From an uncultured Arachnia sp. (GTDB lineage Bacteria > Actinomycetota > Actinomycetes > Propionibacteriales > Propionibacteriaceae), in contig CANLSH010000019.1 of the NCBI GenBank assembly GCA_947493705.1, positions 1 to 64,000 on the forward strand: DNA of 64,000 nt. The letters are read 5' to 3'. The position numbers and the translations under genes were made by a program. Below are positions 61,280 through 64,000 of this stretch, piece by piece. Numbering within the stretch: position 1 is the first letter of the stretch; each line of letters starts with the position of its first letter. A model generated the notes under the pieces. The model was given only the letters and a program-made list of their open reading frames with translations, did no database searches and was not told the DNA's origin.

Positions 61280-62767
61280 ATGGCAACGATGGCCGCGGTT
61301 GACCTGGGGGCGTCCAGCGGACGTGTGATCGTTGGAAAGCTGATCAGTGGTCGACTCCATCTTGTTGAGTCAAGCAGGTTCCCCAACGGCCCCGTAGCGG
61401 TGCCCACAGCTGCCGGTCAGCGGCTGTACTGGGATGTGTTGCGTCAATGGGAGTCGATCACCACGAGTCTGCATAGGGCCAGTCGTGAAATCGGCGCCCT
61501 GGAATCTGTTGGCATCGACACATGGGCAGTGGATTACGGCCTGCTCGATGCCCGTGCAGAGCTGATCGGCAACCCCTCGAGTTATCGCTGTGAGCGCACG
61601 AAAGGCGCAGCAGACACGTTCTTCGAGTACATGCCCCACGACGAGATGTACGAGCGAGTGGGGCTGCAGGTGCAGCCGTTCAATACCGTGTTCCAGCTGC
61701 TCGTCGAGTCCGGTGATCGGCTCGCGATGGCAGACCAGCTTCTACTGATGCCCGATCTCTTCGGGTACTGGTTGACCGGTCGCAGTGTTGCGGAAACGAC
61801 CAACGCGTCGACCACCGGTCTGGTCGAGCCCGTGGCTCGTCGCTGGGAGCCGACGGTGGTCAAGGCTCTGTCCAGCGGTGTCAGTCGTGACGTAGGGCCG
61901 CTATTGGGTGATCTTCTGGAACCCGGGAGACTCGTGGGCCCGATAGAGACACCTGCGCTGGATCTTTCTGATTCGTCCGGCAGTCCTACGCCTTTGGTGG
62001 CGGTGGGTTCCCACGACACGGCTTCCGCCGTCGTTGCTGTGCCGGCGGTGGGCGTCGACTTTGCCTACATCTCGTGTGGCACATGGTCGCTCGTGGGGCT
62101 GGAGCTTGATGAGCCGATTCTGACCGAGGATGCTCGAATGGCGAATCTCACCAATGAGCTGGGCGTAGACGGGACCGTGCGTTTCATCAAGAACGTCATG
62201 GGGCTCTGGGTTTTCAACGAGGCGGTCCGGACCTGGAGGAGTCACCAACTCGATATCGATGTCCCGGCTCTTGTTCGTGAAGCCGCCCGTTGTGAATCCA
62301 TGCGCACCGTGATTGACATCGATGCGCCGGATTTCTTTCCGCCCGGAGACATGCCGGCGCGCATCGTGGAGGCTGCTCGTCGCTCCGATCAGCCTGAACC
62401 GATGGGACGCGAGCAGATGGTGCGATGCATCCTCGATTCGCTGGCGCTGGCCTATCGTCGCGCGATCCGGCAGGTGGCTCGGATCGCTGATCGTGACGTG
62501 GGCGTCGTGCACATGGTGGGTGGTGGAGTGCAGAACGAGTTGCTCTGCCAGCTCACTGCCGACGCCACGGGGCTGCGGGTGGTGGCCGGCCCGGTCGAGG
62601 GCACCGCCTTGGGGAACCTTGTCGTGCAGGCCCGTGCCATCGGGGCCATCTCCGGTGGGCTGCAGGAGCTGCGGCAGGTCGTGCGGGATTCGAGCGAGCT
62701 GTTCACCTATGAGCCGACGCCCGGGGCCGAAGCTGCTTGGGCGGCTGCCGAGGCGCGCGTCTTCTGA
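61280..62767 (+). CDS. rhaB: L-rhamnulokinase
   Basis: 495 residues, FGGY kinase of the RhaB subgroup, phosphorylating L-rhamnulose at position 1. MAAVDLGASSGRVIVGKL and RFPNGPV at the N-terminus are typical RhaB; SVGIDTWAVDYGLLD, LLMPDLFGYWLTG, VGSHDTASAVVAVP, YISCGTWSLVGLELDEPIL, NVMGLWVFNEAVRTW and HMVGGGVQNELLCQL follow. GGGAGG precedes the ATG. It follows the LacI-type regulator by 75 bp with its own candidate operator. Confidence 0.92.
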   Translation: MATMAAVDLGASSGRVIVGKLISGRLHLVESSRFPNGPVAVPTAAGQRLYWDVLRQWESITTSLHRASREIGALESVGIDTWAVDYGLLDARAELIGNPSSYRCERTKGAADTFFEYMPHDEMYERVGLQVQPFNTVFQLLVESGDRLAMADQLLLMPDLFGYWLTGRSVAETTNASTTGLVEPVARRWEPTVVKALSSGVSRDVGPLLGDLLEPGRLVGPIETPALDLSDSSGSPTPLVAVGSHDTASAVVAVPAVGVDFAYISCGTWSLVGLELDEPILTEDARMANLTNELGVDGTVRFIKNVMGLWVFNEAVRTWRSHQLDIDVPALVREAARCESMRTVIDIDAPDFFPPGDMPARIVEAARRSDQPEPMGREQMVRCILDSLALAYRRAIRQVARIADRDVGVVHMVGGGVQNELLCQLTADATGLRVVAGPVEGTALGNLVVQARAIGAISGGLQELRQVVRDSSELFTYEPTPGAEAAWAAAEARVF

Positions 62768-62786
62768 CGCCGGCCGATCCTCACAG

Positions 62787-63929
62787 TCATCGCGGCGAGG
62801 CGGCCACTGAGCGACGGTAGGCCTCTGCCTCCCAATTCTCGATGAAGTGGCGCTCGCGTTCGTTCAGGACACGCACGCGGCCCAGGAGATCGGCGTCGCG
62901 TGCCACGCGCAGCGCGTCGCGATAGGTGTCAAGCGCGTTGCGGGCTGATTGCTCGGAGTCGCCCACGGCGAATGCCGCTGTTTGCGGGACGACGGCGACG
63001 ATGGGGGAGCGCCCGTGAGCTGCGCGGAACTGAGCCACCGCCTTGTCAACGGCGTCGTCGTCGTCATCGCCGCGGAGGAGAACGGGAAGTGAGCCGGCGT
63101 AGACGATCTGGTCCGGGATGAGCGGGCCCGTCGAGACCGGACCAGCTGAGACACCGGAGGTCTCTGCAATGAAGGCGTCGGCATCGTGCATGACGGCGGT
63201 CCGGGCCGTGGCGTTGCGGAAATGCGTAGCCAGTGCGTGGAGGTGAGGGATGTCGCGGTTCGGGGCGCGATCCCGAGGGGGTTGCGTCGAGGTGCTCGCC
63301 GCAGACGTGCTGATGGTGTCGCGGATCACCGAGGTCAGCCAGTTGGTGCGTTCCGCGACCTCCGCGAACGAGTGCCCGGACACGATGATCCCGTGATTGC
63401 CCAACATGGTGATGGCCGGTGATGGAGCCCCGGTGCGGTCCTCGAACTCCTGCCGCGCCGCGGCGATGCCACGCGCCAGCGGGACTCCCGGGTCGATGTA
63501 GTCCACCCAGATCGCATCATCACCTAGGAGTCGAGCCGTCAGCTCCCTGCCCTGCTCGTTGCAGGTGACGGCATTGGCCACCAGAGGGTGGAGGTGCAGG
63601 ACGAGGGGATCGGGGATCAGCGCGTGGAAGAGGATCTCCACGCTGGGGCGGCGTCCCCCGGCATCCCCGACACGAGCCTTCTCAGCTGCCACCATGACAG
63701 GACCCCCGTCCACCTGCTCCTCTTTGACGAGGGCATCGACGAGCGGAGCCATGCGTAGAGGTACGAGGTCTTCTCCCTGCAACCCTGCGAGCGTGGTGCC
63801 GCTCGCCTTGATGTGGAGGAGGTCGTGCTGTTTGAACGATGCGTTTCCACCGCCGGCGCGAACGTACTCGGGATCAGTGCCAAAGTGATTGGCCAGGCGA
63901 ATCAATTCGGAACGAAGATCTTGTCTCAT
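62787..63929 (-). CDS. rhaD: Class II aldolase, probable rhamnulose-1-phosphate aldolase
   Basis: 380 residues, class II aldolase/adducin fold. Motifs: AGGGNASFKQHDLLHIKASGTTLAGL at the substrate site, VLHLHPLVANAVTCNE with zinc His ligands, and MLGNHGIIVSGHSF with the third His. The protein resembles the N-terminal half of bifunctional rhamnulose-phosphate aldolase/lactaldehyde dehydrogenase proteins; the short-chain dehydrogenase half is absent, so it is a stand-alone aldolase. It would split L-rhamnulose-1-phosphate into dihydroxyacetone phosphate and L-lactaldehyde. The ATG at 63929 follows CAGGAG. It is convergent with rhaB, 19 bp between stops. Substrate is inferred from rhaI and rhaB. 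Confidence 0.78.
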   Translation of the reverse strand: MRQDLRSELIRLANHFGTDPEYVRAGGGNASFKQHDLLHIKASGTTLAGLQGEDLVPLRMAPLVDALVKEEQVDGGPVMVAAEKARVGDAGGRRPSVEILFHALIPDPLVLHLHPLVANAVTCNEQGRELTARLLGDDAIWVDYIDPGVPLARGIAAARQEFEDRTGAPSPAITMLGNHGIIVSGHSFAEVAERTNWLTSVIRDTISTSAASTSTQPPRDRAPNRDIPHLHALATHFRNATARTAVMHDADAFIAETSGVSAGPVSTGPLIPDQIVYAGSLPVLLRGDDDDDAVDKAVAQFRAAHGRSPIVAVVPQTAAFAVGDSEQSARNALDTYRDALRVARDADLLGRVRVLNERERHFIENWEAEAYRRSVAASPR

Positions 63930-64000
63930 AGAACTCCTGAGTCGATGACACGATATAGAAGCCTCGCCTGCGCCGATGAATGAAAGAACGAGACCCACGT

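Noticed and set aside
1-64000. CRISPR array
   Set aside because: No regularly spaced identical repeats and no cas genes were seen on reading both strands.

Overview
The window is high-GC, gene-dense bacterial DNA with actinobacterial features: GTG starts, GGAGG-type ribosome sites, ATGA-overlapping operons, a MobF relaxase of actinobacterial type, an Abi/AbiE repertoire, and a dispersed 'ggtcgag...tgtcgagacc' repeat that I associate with Propionibacteriaceae and neighbouring families. No rRNA or housekeeping marker is present, so the genus is not resolved.

Left flank (1-6639): a decayed IS110-type recombinase at the edge, an L-arabinose-type pair (FGGY kinase araB facing araD), a SIS-domain isomerase gene cut by a complete IS3-family element, and a second, heavily decayed IS3 copy.

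Integrated island (6640-40653, about 34 kb): it lies between a 23-bp direct repeat made from the 3' end of tRNA-Pro(UGG). The intact tRNA is at the right end and its 3' fragment is beside the integrase at the left end. In order it holds integrase, excisionase-like protein, a nucleotidyltransferase/antitoxin pair, an AbiEi-like regulator with a perfect 19-bp palindrome at its promoter, an Abi/HEPN protein, a second AbiEi-like protein, a frameshifted NYN-domain gene, a MobF relaxase with two compensating frameshifts, and then a large defence locus. The locus comprises a DrmD-like SNF2 helicase, a DrmMI-like adenine methylase, a 2TM-NUDIX protein, a reverse transcriptase with an N-terminal excisionase-type HTH (opposite strand), a 2102-residue YprA-family helicase with a zinc-cysteine (DUF1998-type) region and a nuclease-like tail, a UvrD-like helicase with a RelE-like N-terminus, and an unknown protein. 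It resembles DISARM class 1 and the wider YprA-helicase defence superfamily, but lacks separate drmA, drmB and drmC genes. A reverse transcriptase/NUDIX cassette sits in its middle. This is the best candidate for a new or hybrid system in the window.

Right flank (40705-64000): a small phage-holin-superfamily-IV membrane protein, then sugar catabolism. A rhamnose-type ABC transporter operon (SBP-ATPase-permease-permease-epimerase) faces a second ribose-type ABC operon that also carries a cupin glucose-6-phosphate isomerase and an RbsD/FucU mutarotase. Divergent from the latter is an operon for an unassigned sugar or sugar acid (FGGY kinase, 2-hydroxyacid dehydrogenase, shikimate-dehydrogenase-like, phosphotriesterase-like, KDPG aldolase, GntR/UTRA regulator). 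The last block is L-rhamnose catabolism (rhaI, LacI regulator, rhaB, class II aldolase). AACGTT-centred palindromes before rhaI/lacI and rhaB, and weaker ones before the first ABC operon, suggest one LacI-type regulon.
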